A DNA stretch of 64,000 nt from an uncultured Clostridium sp. GTDB lineage: Bacteria > Bacillota > Clostridia > TANB77 > CAG-508. Below are positions 15,805-25,023 of the stretch, in pieces; within the stretch, counting starts at the first letter, position 1; every line of letters starts with the position of its first letter. A program made the position numbers and the translations under genes. The notes under the pieces were generated by a model. The model saw only the letters and a program-made list of their open reading frames with translations, had not been told where the DNA came from and searched no databases. The stretch spans positions 1-64,000 of the forward strand of contig CANEHB010000007.1 in the NCBI GenBank assembly GCA_947427205.1, given 5' to 3'.

Positions 15805-18233
15805 CATATTTTTAATCCTTCTGCTGAAATTACTATTTTTTTATTTTTATTTATCTCTCCATTTAAGATGCCCTCTGCTATTTTGTCTTCTATATAAGTC
15901 TGAACTGCTCTTCTTATTGGTCTTGCTCCATAATTACTATCCATTCCATTTTTTTGTATTACTTCTTTTATTGACTCGTCAAATTCTAAATAATAGTTTT
16001 GATCATTTAATCTCTTTTTTACTTTTTCAAGCATTAAGTCAATAATACTTCTAATTTCTCCTTCATTTAATTTGTGAAAAATTACTATTTCATCAATTCT
16101 GTTTATAAATTCTGGTTTTAATTCTCGTTTTAATTCTCCCATTACAGATTTTTTTATTTCATTATATTCTACATTTTCTGAATTATCATTTTCATTTATA
16201 AATCCTAATTTTTTCTTTTCTGTTATTTGCCTTGCTCCTATGTTTGAAGTCATTATAATTACACAATTTTTAAAGCTAACTGTTCTTCCTTGACTATCTG
16301 TTAAAATTCCATCTTCTAAGATTTGTAGTAAAATATTCATAATATCTACATGTGCCTTTTCTATTTCATCAAATAAAATAACAGAATACGGCTTTCTTCT
16401 TACTTTTTCAGCAAGTCCATTAGATTCATCATATCCAATATATCCTGGAGGTGAACCTATTAATTTTGATACAGAATGACTTTCCATATATTCAGACATA
16501 TCTATTCTAATCATTGAATTTTCATTCCCAAATAAACTTTCTGCTAAAGCTTTTGTAAGTTCTGTTTTTCCAACCCCTGTTGGTCCTAAAAACAAAAATG
16601 AACCTATAGGTCTGTTAGGATCTTTTAAACCTACCCTACTTCTTCTAATAGCTTTTGATATTGCTGAAATTGCCTCTTCTTGTCCTACTACTCTTTCATG
16701 TAAAGATTTCTCTAAATTCTTTAATTTTTCATTTTCACTTTCTGTAATTTTGTATGTTGGTATTCCTGTCCATTTAGAAATTACCATTTCAATATCTTCT
16801 TTTTCAATATTAATTACTTTTTTATTATTCTTATTTTTCCAACTATCATTCTCTTTTTCTAATTTATCTATTAATTCATTCTCATAATCTCTTAATTTCG
16901 CTGCTCTTTCATAATTTTGTGTATTTATAGCTTCTTCTTTTTCTTTAGTAATTTTATCCAATTCTTTTTCCATATTTTTTAAATATTCTGGTTCTATAAA
17001 AGATTTTAATTTGACTTTAGAAGATGCTTCATCAATTAAATCTATTGCTTTATCTGGCAAAAATCTATCGTTAATGTATCTACTAGAAAGATGCGTAGCA
17101 GCTACTATTGCATCATTAGTAATTTTTACATTATGATGTGCTTCATATTTATCTCTTATTCCTTTTAAAATTCTTATTGTATCATCTATACTAGGCTCTT
17201 CAATATATACTGATTGAAACCTTCTCTCTAAAGCTGAATCCTTTTCGATATATTTTCTATATTCTTTTATAGTTGTAGCTCCAACAACTTGAATTTCTCC
17301 TCTTGCAAGTAATGGTTTTAAAATATTCGCAGCATCTATAGCTCCTTCTGCCGCTCCTGCACCAACTATTGTATGAATTTCATCAATAAATAAAATTATG
17401 TCTTGTGCTTTTTTTACTTCTGCCAAGCATTTTTTTACTCTTTCTTCAAAGTCTCCTCTATACTTTGCACCTGCTACCATTGAAGTAATATCTAATGTGA
17501 TAACTCTTTTATTTTTTAAATTTTCTGGAATATTACCATTTATAATTTTCTGTGCTAAACCTTCAATTACAGCTGTTTTTCCTACGCCAGGTTCTCCTAT
17601 TAAACAAGGGTTATTTTTTGTTCTTCTTGATAAAATTTCTATAACTCTATCTGTTTCTTCATTTCTACCAATTACAGGATCTAGCTTTCCTTCTCTTGCT
17701 TGCTTAGTTAAATCTGTTCCAAATTGATTTAGACTTTGAGTGGAATTATAACTATTTGATTCTTGCTTTTCTTGATTTGAATTATTTATACTTTCTTCAA
17801 ATTCATTTAAAGTTTTAGCAATGTCTGAATACATATCTTCTGGATTTACATCTAAATCAATTAAAATTCTTATTGCTAAGCTATCATTTTCTTTCATTAT
17901 TCCTACTAAAATATGTTCGGTTCCTATATAATTAGAGCCCAATTTTTTTGCCTCTAAATAAGCATTTTCTAAAATCTTTTTTGTTCTTGGTGTAAAACCT
18001 AAAACAGTAAAGTTTTCTTTAACTTGCCCCCCAATTAGCTCTTCTATTTTGTCTAAAATATCTTCTGGTGTAACATTTTGATTTTCTAAAACTTTTCCAG
18101 CCACTCCGTTTTCTTCACAAGCCAATCCATACAATATATGTTCTGTTCCTATATAACTATGTCCTAAATCAACAGCTAGCTCATTTGCTATTGATAAAAC
18201 TTTTTCTCCACTTTTTGTAAATTTATATACCAT
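15804..18233 (-). CDS. clpC: ATP-dependent Clp protease ATPase subunit ClpC
   Basis: 809 aa when started at the ATG with GGAGG five bases upstream; the ORF track adds twelve unsupported codons. Order: two N-terminal Clp repeats (residues 1-145), AAA module 1 (GEPGVGKTA, DEIHTIVGAG), a middle region with a UVR-like helix pair (YERAAKLRDYENEL), and AAA module 2 (GPTGVGKTE, FDEIEKAH). It unfolds substrates for ClpP in protein quality control. The usual ctsR-mcsA-mcsB partners are not adjacent, so this is a solitary clpC and I see no CtsR-type operator. The gene ends in the shared hairpin. Confidence 0.97.
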   Translation of the reverse strand: MVYKFTKSGEKVLSIANELAVDLGHSYIGTEHILYGLACEENGVAGKVLENQNVTPEDILDKIEELIGGQVKENFTVLGFTPRTKKILENAYLEAKKLGSNYIGTEHILVGIMKENDSLAIRILIDLDVNPEDMYSDIAKTLNEFEESINNSNQEKQESNSYNSTQSLNQFGTDLTKQAREGKLDPVIGRNEETDRVIEILSRRTKNNPCLIGEPGVGKTAVIEGLAQKIINGNIPENLKNKRVITLDITSMVAGAKYRGDFEERVKKCLAEVKKAQDIILFIDEIHTIVGAGAAEGAIDAANILKPLLARGEIQVVGATTIKEYRKYIEKDSALERRFQSVYIEEPSIDDTIRILKGIRDKYEAHHNVKITNDAIVAATHLSSRYINDRFLPDKAIDLIDEASSKVKLKSFIEPEYLKNMEKELDKITKEKEEAINTQNYERAAKLRDYENELIDKLEKENDSWKNKNNKKVINIEKEDIEMVISKWTGIPTYKITESENEKLKNLEKSLHERVVGQEEAISAISKAIRRSRVGLKDPNRPIGSFLFLGPTGVGKTELTKALAESLFGNENSMIRIDMSEYMESHSVSKLIGSPPGYIGYDESNGLAEKVRRKPYSVILFDEIEKAHVDIMNILLQILEDGILTDSQGRTVSFKNCVIIMTSNIGARQITEKKKLGFINENDNSENVEYNEIKKSVMGELKRELKPEFINRIDEIVIFHKLNEGEIRSIIDLMLEKVKKRLNDQNYYLEFDESIKEVIQKNGMDSNYGARPIRRAVQTYIEDKIAEGILNGEINKNKKIVISAEGLKI

Positions 18234-18292
18234 AAAAACCTCCAAAAAAATCTTATTAGTAATATACACATTTTTTTGAAGTTTTAAACTTT

Positions 18293-18481
18293 AAAAATAA
18301 AAGTATTTTCTGTTTAATTTTTATAATCTTTAATTAATTATAAAAAAGTAATTAATATATATTATAATGAAGTGATGCACAGCCTTGGTAGACTTGCTTA
18401 GCAATATCGACCAGCAAAGAACGAATGATAATATATTTAATTACTTTTTTAATACTAAATTTAAACAGAAAATACTTTTAT
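18293..18481. repeat. Long inverted-repeat element downstream of the histidine kinase gene
   Basis: Outer arms AAATAAAAGTATTTTCTGTTTAA and its exact complement enclose GTAATTAATATATATTATAA/TAATATATTTAATTAC and a core, AAGTGATGCACAGC...TTGCTTAGCAA...ACCAGCAAA. The core matches the 12.9 kb element, including a TTGC-loop-GCAA hairpin and flanking pairs that differ but still pair. The outer arms are unrelated to those of that copy. The right arm starts right after the kinase stop codon. Function unknown. Confidence 0.75.
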
Positions 18482-19813
18482 TTATCTTGGTAATCTTACT
18501 GTAAATATTGTTCCTTTAGGAGTATTATGACTTGCTTTTATATTTCCTCCATGTGATGCTACTATAAAATCAGCTATTGAAAGTCCAAGTCCACTTCCTC
18601 CTGTTTCTCTACCTCTAGCTTTATCTTCTCTATAAAATCTTTCAAATATACGTTTTAATCCTTCATCACTTATTCCTATTCCAGTATCTTTAACTTCCAT
18701 AACAAATTTATTATCTTTTAAATATGTTTTTATTTCTATTGTATCATTTGCTTCTGTATATTTAATTGCATTATCTAGTAAAATTATTATTAATTGATAG
18801 AATCTACTTGTATCAACATCTATATCCATATTATAATTCAAACTAAGTTCTATTTTCTTTTCTTGCATCTGGGCAATTTCACAATATGGATTTATTACTT
18901 CTTTAATATATTCATCAATATTTACATTTTCTTTTTGCAAATTCAGTTTATTGGCATCTGCTCTTGAAAGTATCATTAAATCTTTTATTAATTTTGTTAA
19001 TCTTTTAGTTTCATTTAATGTTAATATTATATCTTCTGATTTATCAATTATTTTAGCATTTGGTTCTTGTAATAATAATTCTTGCTTTGCTTGAACAATT
19101 GTTAACGGAGTTCGAAGTTCATGTGATGCATTTTGTACAAATTCCATTTGCTTAATCATGTTCTCTCTTAATGGTTCTAATGTTTTTTTAGATAGTATAA
19201 CACTTGCTATAATAGAAAGCATTATTCCTACTAATACAGCTAAACTAATTATTTTAAAATAATTAGAAACTAAATCTTTTTCACTATCAACATTTACTAA
19301 TAATTGTATATATCTATCTTCTGTTATTCCATTTCCGTCAAAAATAAAATTTAATCCATTGTATGAATATTTCCCATCAATTGTTATTTCATAAATTCTA
19401 TTCAAGTTATTTTCATCAAAACTTATTTCATCTGTGTAATCTGAAAGCCTACCTATTTCAGTTTCATTTATAATTTCTTTATCTAAATCTCTTAAAATAA
19501 GAATAACATTAGGATTTATAATTTTTCTAACTAACATATAATCCTGATATTTTTTTATAGAATTTTGAATCCAACTATCTCTTTGCTCTTTTGATATATA
19601 ATTAGAATCAATAATAATATTGATTTTCTCATTATCTATATCTAAAATTTGTTTTTTACTATCATATAAATCTTTTATAACACTACTAAAAGTTACACCT
19701 TTGACTAAAAAGAATATAAAAATTCCAAATACAATAAAAATTACTGCAAATCCAATTATATTATAAATGATATGTTTAATTAATTTATTTTTTAAAACTT
19801 CTTGTTCTTCCAT
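18482..19813 (-). CDS. Sensor histidine kinase
   Basis: 443 aa. Two membrane segments (about residues 15-38 and 185-208) bracket an extracellular sensor domain of some 145 residues without a recognisable fold. Then HisKA with the phosphorylated His in NASHELRTPLT, and the ATPase domain: N box ILLDNAIKYTE, G1 VKDTGIGIS, F box ERFYREDKARG, G2 GGSGLGLSIA. It pairs with the response regulator eight bases upstream. The signal is unknown. The ribosome site is weak, so expression may depend on coupling with the regulator gene. Confidence 0.95.
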   Translation of the reverse strand: MEEQEVLKNKLIKHIIYNIIGFAVIFIVFGIFIFFLVKGVTFSSVIKDLYDSKKQILDIDNEKINIIIDSNYISKEQRDSWIQNSIKKYQDYMLVRKIINPNVILILRDLDKEIINETEIGRLSDYTDEISFDENNLNRIYEITIDGKYSYNGLNFIFDGNGITEDRYIQLLVNVDSEKDLVSNYFKIISLAVLVGIMLSIIASVILSKKTLEPLRENMIKQMEFVQNASHELRTPLTIVQAKQELLLQEPNAKIIDKSEDIILTLNETKRLTKLIKDLMILSRADANKLNLQKENVNIDEYIKEVINPYCEIAQMQEKKIELSLNYNMDIDVDTSRFYQLIIILLDNAIKYTEANDTIEIKTYLKDNKFVMEVKDTGIGISDEGLKRIFERFYREDKARGRETGGSGLGLSIADFIVASHGGNIKASHNTPKGTIFTVRLPR

Positions 19814-19821
19814 TTTTTACT

Positions 19822-20490
19822 TTATTCTGACCAGATATATCCTACTCCTCTAATTGTTTTTAAATACTTATCATATCCAATCTTTTTTAATTCCTTTCTT
19901 AAACCACTCGCATAAACTTCTATTACATTTGTTGTTGTCTCGCTATTGAATCCCCATATTTTATCAAAAATCTGCTCTTTTGTTATTATAGTATTTTTTG
20001 AATTTATAAGATATTCAAGCATGTCAAACTGCTTTCCTTGTAGTAATACTTCTTTTCCATTTGCCTTAGCCGTTCTATTATTTAAGTCTAATATTAAGTC
20101 TTTATACTCTATTACATTTTCTGTATAATTACCATTTGCTCTTCTTATTAAAGCTTCTAATCTAACAATAAGTTCTTCTCTATTAAAAGGTTTTACTAGA
20201 TAATCATCAGCACCATTTCTAAATCCTTTTACCTTATCATTTATTGCATCTTTAGCTGTTAATATTAATACAGGAGTGTAATTTTTTTCACTTCTTAATT
20301 TACTTAAAACTTCATACCCATCTAAAATTGGCATCATAATATCTAATATTATTGCATCATAAATACCTTGTCTTGCATATAAAACTCCTTCTTCTCCATC
20401 ATATGCATGATCTACATCATATTCTTTTCCTATACACTGCTCAACAGTTTTTGCTAATACTTTATCATCTTCAATAATTAATACTCTCAT
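19822..20490 (-). CDS. OmpR/PhoB-family response regulator
   Basis: 222 aa. Receiver domain with acidic pair EDD at 7-9, phospho-acceptor Asp50 (IILDIMMP), a Thr in LILTAKD, and Lys in LVKPF. A C-terminal winged helix follows (from about residue 130; ...TTNVIEVYASGLRKELKKIGY...IRGVGYIW). It controls transcription on phosphorylation by the adjacent kinase. An imperfect inverted repeat (GTGGACAATT...AATTGTTCAC, 20514-20541) lies directly upstream, overlapping a TTGACT element. This could be an autoregulatory site or a leader hairpin. Confidence 0.96.
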   Translation of the reverse strand: MRVLIIEDDKVLAKTVEQCIGKEYDVDHAYDGEEGVLYARQGIYDAIILDIMMPILDGYEVLSKLRSEKNYTPVLILTAKDAINDKVKGFRNGADDYLVKPFNREELIVRLEALIRRANGNYTENVIEYKDLILDLNNRTAKANGKEVLLQGKQFDMLEYLINSKNTIITKEQIFDKIWGFNSETTTNVIEVYASGLRKELKKIGYDKYLKTIRGVGYIWSE

Positions 20491-20513
20491 AATTTTAATC
20501 CTTTATAAAAATA

Positions 20514-20541
20514 GTGAACAATTAGTCAAGAAATTGTCCAC
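20514..20541 (-). promoter_or_regulatory. Inverted repeat upstream of the response regulator
   Basis: GTGGACAATT and AATTGTTCAC separated by TCTTGACT, one mismatch in ten pairs, 24 bases before the ATG. A TTGACT with TATAAA 16 bases further may be the promoter, placing the repeat on its -35. Speculative. Confidence 0.4.
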
Positions 20542-20662
20542 TTTATCGTTTAAAATAGCATATTAACAAATTAATATTTTCATAACTATCTTTTATAGAA
20601 AACTTCTTGACAAATTTTTCTATTAGCATTTTACAATAACTACCTTAAATTAAAATTAAATA

Positions 20663-21250
20663 TTATTTAATATTTGAAGCCTTTTTTGAGAGCATAAATT
20701 CTAGTAAATTATCCATAAATTTAGTTTTCTTTTTATATTCTTTTAATAGTCCTTTATATATTAATTTTGAATTTTTTATATCTTTAAAATGTTCTGGTTT
20801 TATTATTTCAGGAAGACCTGTTGTATCTATTTTTGATTTTTCTAAAACAGCTTTTACAAATTCAGCACAATAATATGTTTTTGCTACTTTTCTTCTTTTA
20901 TTAAATCCTGCTAAAAATAATCCTAAAATATTAAATCTATATTCATCTTTATGTTCTTTTACATATTCTATTGTTTCACAAACACTTTTATATTGTTCTT
21001 CTGAAACTTCTACTTCATATACACTTATCTCTGTATTATAAAATCTTTTAAAAGTTCCAAAATCTGCTCCTTCTCTTACAAATCCTCCTATAAAAGCAAT
21101 ATATGGATACTTTCTTCCAAAAGAATACATCTTTTTCAAATCTTCATCTAATGCAATAGATGAATGCGTATATTCTGCTCCTGTTTTCATTTTTATAATT
21201 CTCGATAAAATAGTGCCTGTATGCGCTAAAACAATATAAATTTTTTTCAT
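20663..21250 (-). CDS. YiiX/YebB-like permuted papain-fold cysteine hydrolase
   Basis: 195 aa, no signal peptide. The layout fits the circularly permuted NlpC/P60 (papain-like) group: an early His in GAEYTHSSIAL, a central block of beta strands, and the catalytic Cys in a late TYYCAEFVKAVL. Family members are amidases or peptidases, often of unknown substrate, acting on wall peptides or acyl chains. The lysine-rich C-terminus may contact membrane or nucleic acid. Monocistronic between the two-component system and mgtE. Confidence 0.75.
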   Translation of the reverse strand: MKKIYIVLAHTGTILSRIIKMKTGAEYTHSSIALDEDLKKMYSFGRKYPYIAFIGGFVREGADFGTFKRFYNTEISVYEVEVSEEQYKSVCETIEYVKEHKDEYRFNILGLFLAGFNKRRKVAKTYYCAEFVKAVLEKSKIDTTGLPEIIKPEHFKDIKNSKLIYKGLLKEYKKKTKFMDNLLEFMLSKKASNIK

Positions 21251-21326
21251 CTTTCTTCCTTCTTAAACTTTTTGTAACACTAACATTATAATTCATATTT
21301 ATATATATATCAACTATTTATAATAT

Positions 21327-21361
21327 AAAAATGCATATCTAAAATAATGATATGCATTTTT
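21327..21361 (-). terminator. Terminator of the mgtE pair
   Basis: AAAATGCATATC and GATATGCATTTTT flanking about ten bases, eleven bases after the second mgtE stop; U-rich on both strands. Confidence 0.85.
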
Positions 21362-21371
21362 TAAAATTTTA

Positions 21372-22718
21372 TTATAAATTAAACACTGCTGTTGAAATCA
21401 CAAAGAAAAGTAAAACTGATACTGTATCTGCAATTGTAGTAAGAAGTGGTGAAGCCATTATCGCAGGATCAAGTTTTAATTTTTTAGCTAAAATAGGTAA
21501 TATACATCCTAAAAGCTTTGCAAGTATAACTGTAAAAATTAATGTTAATGAAACTACAAAAGCAATTTTTACATCATGATATTGAATAACAATTCTAGCC
21601 ATATTCACAATAGCTAAAGCAATACCAACTAAAGCAGATACTCTAAATTCTTTCCACATTGCTTTAAAAATATCTTTTGTTGATATTTCATCCATTGCAA
21701 GACCTCTTATTATAAGAGTAGAACTTTGTGAGCCACAATTTCCACCAGTTCCCATAATCATCGGAATGAATGATACAAGTAATGGAAGCGAAGCTATTGC
21801 GCTTTCAAAATTTTCAATAATTGCTCCTGTTATCATTGCTGAAATCATTAAAACTAATAACCATACTATTCTATTTTTTGCATGTTTAAATACACTTGTT
21901 TTAAAATACGATTCTTCTGCTGGTGCCATAGCTGCCATTTTCTCAAAATCTTCTAATGTTTCTTCTTGCATTACATCTATAGCATCATCTATTGTTATAA
22001 TTCCTACTAGTCTATTTTCTTTATCTACAACTGGTATTGCAACTACATCATATTTATCGAACATTTTTGTTACTTCTTCTTGATCTTCTAGAGTATTAGT
22101 TTTTATAATATTAGTATTCATGATATCTTTTACTAATTTATCTGTATCTGCTACTAATAGTGATTTTATATCAACCACTCCTAAAAGTTTTCTATCAACA
22201 GTTAGAACATAACAATTGTATACTGTTTCTTTCTTTAAACCTTTCTTTTTTATAGATTCAAAAGCTTCTCTGACTGTCATATTTTCCTTTAAATCTATAA
22301 ACTCTGTTGTCATAAGACTTCCTGCTGTATCATCAGGATATTTCAATAATTCATTTATAATTTTTCTATTTTCTGATTTTGTATTTGCAAGTATTCGTTT
22401 TACAACATTTGATGGCATCTCTTCTATCAAATCAACTGCATCATCCATATAAATCTCGTTCATAACATTTTTTATTTCTGTATCTGTTAAGCAATTTATT
22501 AATCTTTCTTGATCATCATGCTCTAACTCTACAAAAACTTCTGCTGCTTTTTCTTTTGATAAAAGTCTATATACCATTATAGTTTTTTCTTCATCTATAT
22601 TTTCTAAAATAGCTGGAAAATCAGGACTATTTATATTTTCTAAAAATTCATGTAATTTATTTATTTTTTTATTTTCAATCAATACACTTAATTCTTCTAC
22701 TACATTTTCTAAATCCAT
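21372..22718 (-). CDS. mgtE: Magnesium transporter MgtE, second copy
   Basis: 448 aa. An N-terminal helical MgtE_N domain (about 1-125), two CBS domains (about 130-250; VYNCYVLTVDRKLLGVVDIK, VVAIPVVDKENRLVGIITIDDAIDV) and five membrane helices (from about 280) with the MGTGGNCGSQSSTLIIRGLA pore segment. MgtE is a Mg2+-gated channel closed by Mg2+ bound at the N and CBS domains. It follows a near-identical paralogue after 18 bases. The pore segment reads GGNCGSQ, as opposed to GGNSGSQ in the sister copy. Confidence 0.96.
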   Translation of the reverse strand: MDLENVVEELSVLIENKKINKLHEFLENINSPDFPAILENIDEEKTIMVYRLLSKEKAAEVFVELEHDDQERLINCLTDTEIKNVMNEIYMDDAVDLIEEMPSNVVKRILANTKSENRKIINELLKYPDDTAGSLMTTEFIDLKENMTVREAFESIKKKGLKKETVYNCYVLTVDRKLLGVVDIKSLLVADTDKLVKDIMNTNIIKTNTLEDQEEVTKMFDKYDVVAIPVVDKENRLVGIITIDDAIDVMQEETLEDFEKMAAMAPAEESYFKTSVFKHAKNRIVWLLVLMISAMITGAIIENFESAIASLPLLVSFIPMIMGTGGNCGSQSSTLIIRGLAMDEISTKDIFKAMWKEFRVSALVGIALAIVNMARIVIQYHDVKIAFVVSLTLIFTVILAKLLGCILPILAKKLKLDPAIMASPLLTTIADTVSVLLFFVISTAVFNL

Positions 22719-22736
22719 TTAATTTTCCTCCTATTC

Positions 22737-24086
22737 TTATATTTTTAATATCATTTTTGCTAAACTAAAGTACAATAATATGCATCCTGTATCTACAATA
22801 GTTGTTATTAGTGGTGCTGCCATAATTGCTGGATCTAACTTTATTTTTTTTGCTAAAATAGGTAATATACATCCAAGTAATTTCGCCATTACTACAACAC
22901 CTATAAGAGTTAAATTTACTACAATAGCGATAGTTAAATTTTGATATTGAACTGCTATTCTTACTCCATTTACAATAGCTAAAACTATTCCTACTAAAAG
23001 TGCAATTCTAAACTCTTTCCACATTGCTTTTAAAATATCCTTGGTAGATATTTCATCCATTGCTAAACCTCTTATTATAAGAGTTGAGCTTTGTGAACCT
23101 GAATTTCCTCCAGTATCCATTAGCATTGGTATAAATACTACTAAAACAGGCATTACTGAAATGGCATCCTCAAAGTTTGCCATAATAGTTCCTGTAATTG
23201 TCGCAGATAGCATTAAAAGTAATAACCATAAAATTCTTTTTTTTGCATGTTCAAAGACACTTGTTTTAAAATAGCTGTCATCTGTTGGTGTAATAGCAGC
23301 CATCTTTTCAAAATCTTCTAAAACTTCTTCTTGCATTACATCTATAGCATCATCTATTGTTATAATCCCTACTAATCTATTTCCTTTATCTACAACTGGC
23401 AAAGTTACACAGTCATATTTATCAAATATTTTTGATACTTCTTCTTGATCTTCTAGTGTTGTAACTTTTATTAAATTAGTGTCCATTATATCTTTTAATA
23501 AAGTATCTCTTTCAGCAATTAAAAGGTCTTTTATATCTATTATTCCTAAAAGAATTCTATCATCACTTAAAACATAGCAATTATATACTGTTTCTTTTTG
23601 AATACCACTTTCTTTTATTATTTTAAAAGCTTCATCAACAGTCATATCTTCTTCTAAATCTACAAACTCTGTTGTCATAAGACTTCCTGCTGTATCATCA
23701 GGATATTTTAATAATTCGTTTATTATTTTTCTATTTTCTGATTTAGTATTTGCAAGTATTCGTTTTACAACAAATGAAGGCATTTCTTCAATTAAATCAA
23801 CTGCATCATCCATATAAATTTCATTCATAACATTTTTTATTTCATTATCAGTCAAATAGTTTATTAATTTTTCCTGTGCATCATGATCTAATTCAACAAA
23901 AACTTCTGCTGCTTTACTTTTTGGCAAAATTCTATAAACCATTATTTTCTTTTCTTCATCAATTTGCTCTAATATACTCGGGAAATCAGCACTATTAATA
24001 TTTTCTAAATATTTACGTAACTCATTAATTCTTTTATTTTCAATTAATTCAATTACTTCTTCTAGTTCTAGCTCTTTGCTCTCCAT
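22737..24086 (-). CDS. mgtE: Magnesium transporter MgtE, first copy
   Basis: 449 aa, collinear with the downstream copy throughout (same N domain, CBS pair and five helices; pore segment MDTGGNSGSQSSTLIIRGLA). High similarity and direct tandem order indicate gene duplication. MgtE dimerises, so mixed dimers are possible. Transcribed from a TTGACT-17-TATAAT promoter with a leader of about 150 bases. I looked for the M-box magnesium riboswitch in that leader and could not find it. Confidence 0.96.
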   Translation of the reverse strand: MESKELELEEVIELIENKRINELRKYLENINSADFPSILEQIDEEKKIMVYRILPKSKAAEVFVELDHDAQEKLINYLTDNEIKNVMNEIYMDDAVDLIEEMPSFVVKRILANTKSENRKIINELLKYPDDTAGSLMTTEFVDLEEDMTVDEAFKIIKESGIQKETVYNCYVLSDDRILLGIIDIKDLLIAERDTLLKDIMDTNLIKVTTLEDQEEVSKIFDKYDCVTLPVVDKGNRLVGIITIDDAIDVMQEEVLEDFEKMAAITPTDDSYFKTSVFEHAKKRILWLLLLMLSATITGTIMANFEDAISVMPVLVVFIPMLMDTGGNSGSQSSTLIIRGLAMDEISTKDILKAMWKEFRIALLVGIVLAIVNGVRIAVQYQNLTIAIVVNLTLIGVVVMAKLLGCILPILAKKIKLDPAIMAAPLITTIVDTGCILLYFSLAKMILKI

Positions 24087-24249
24087 GCTTATCCCTCCTA
24101 TTTCAATTTTATACTGTTTAATTATTAAAATGCTTAAACATAAAAATAATTAATAAACAATTTTATTGTTATTAATTTGTTCATTTGAAGTCCACATATA
24201 TTTTATTTAATTATATTTTTAGTATTTATGTAAATTCTCCAACATATTT

Positions 24250-24278
24250 ATTATACTATTTATGAATATAAAAGTCAA
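24250..24278 (-). promoter_or_regulatory. Promoter of the mgtE pair
   Basis: TTGACT (24273-24278), 17 bases, TATAAT (24250-24255) on the minus strand; start near 24243. The leader to the first mgtE is AT-rich with only weak hairpins. Confidence 0.8.
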
Positions 24279-24417
24279 CATGTAGCAAAAGAAGTCTATT
24301 TTTATTTATTTTTCACTTTGTATCTTAGTTCATTCTTTTATTATCTCTTATTTACTCGTTTTTTCTTTATTTTATATTGATTTTTGAGTAGTTTACATAT
24401 TAGATTTAATTTTTATG

Positions 24418-24515
24418 CTAAAAGTATACATGGGGATGGAGTTATTGTCTAAAATTTTAATTTTATAATTTATAATAAATTTAGATAAGAACTACGTTCC
24501 CATGTCTACTTTTAG
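24418..24515 (+). other. 98-base imperfect hairpin element upstream of the DUF2000 promoter
   Basis: CTAAAAGTA/TACTTTTAG closes the element (nine pairs). ACATGGG/CCCATGT follows after a T:C mismatch, then AGTT/AACT, a symmetric ATTG/TAAG internal loop, TCTAAA/TTTAGA, and an AT-rich apical region. It ends two bases before the -35 of the downstream promoter and lacks a T run, so it is neither a standard terminator nor part of that mRNA. Possibly a small RNA or a DNA element. Confidence 0.55.
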
Positions 24516-24517
24516 TA

Positions 24518-24546
24518 TTGATTTATTAGAAATAGTTTAATATAAT
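24518..24546 (+). promoter_or_regulatory. Promoter of the DUF2000-MBL pair
   Basis: TTGATT (24518-24523), 17 bases, TATAAT (24541-24546). The start near 24553 leaves a short leader with the GGAGG ribosome site. Confidence 0.7.
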
Positions 24547-24576
24547 AAGTAAAATAATATGTGGAGGTAAATTGTA

Positions 24577-25005
24577 ATGGTACATAATGATAAATATAAA
24601 TTTGTAGCAATAATCAATGAAAAGATAGAATCTGGTAAAGCTTTAAATGCAATAGCTCACATGGGATTAGGATTAGTTAATATTGCTAATGATGAAATAA
24701 AAGAAAACATGTCTTTTATTGATTTTCCAGATAAAAATGATAACATACATAAAAGCATATCTGGATTATCTTTAATAGTATTAAAAGGAAGAAATGGAGA
24801 AATAAAAAAAGTAAGAAATCAATTTGCAGAGCAAAATATTTTATTTGTAGACTTTTTAGAAACTATGACTGGAGACACATATGCTGAGCAATTAGTTAAA
24901 ACTAAAGAATTAACTACTGATGAACATAATTATTTTGGATTATTAGCTTTTGGAGAAATAGATAAAATAAATCCTATTACTAAAAAGCTTTCATTATATA
25001 AATAA
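24577..25005 (+). CDS. DUF2000 family protein
   Basis: 142 aa, soluble. The pattern KFVAIINEKIESGKALNAIAHMGLGL near the N-terminus and the later VLKGRNGEIKKVRNQ fit the DUF2000 family, small proteins with a peptidyl-tRNA-hydrolase-2-like fold whose function is not established. GTGGAGG precedes the ATG. The downstream MBL hydrolase begins 18 bases after the stop, so the two probably form an operon. Confidence 0.8.
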   Translation: MVHNDKYKFVAIINEKIESGKALNAIAHMGLGLVNIANDEIKENMSFIDFPDKNDNIHKSISGLSLIVLKGRNGEIKKVRNQFAEQNILFVDFLETMTGDTYAEQLVKTKELTTDEHNYFGLLAFGEIDKINPITKKLSLYK

Positions 25006-25023
25006 TTTAATTTGGAGGTAACT

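Noticed and set aside
24087-24245. Possible mgtE leader peptide (ATG AAC AAA TTA...) and M-box riboswitch
   Set aside because: The short ORF has no ribosome site or codon bias, and the M-box consensus blocks are absent.
24421-24440. GGGGATGGAGTT resembling the fluoride riboswitch 5' part
   Set aside because: The conserved 3' half and pseudoknot partner were not found, and the element lies upstream of the promoter.
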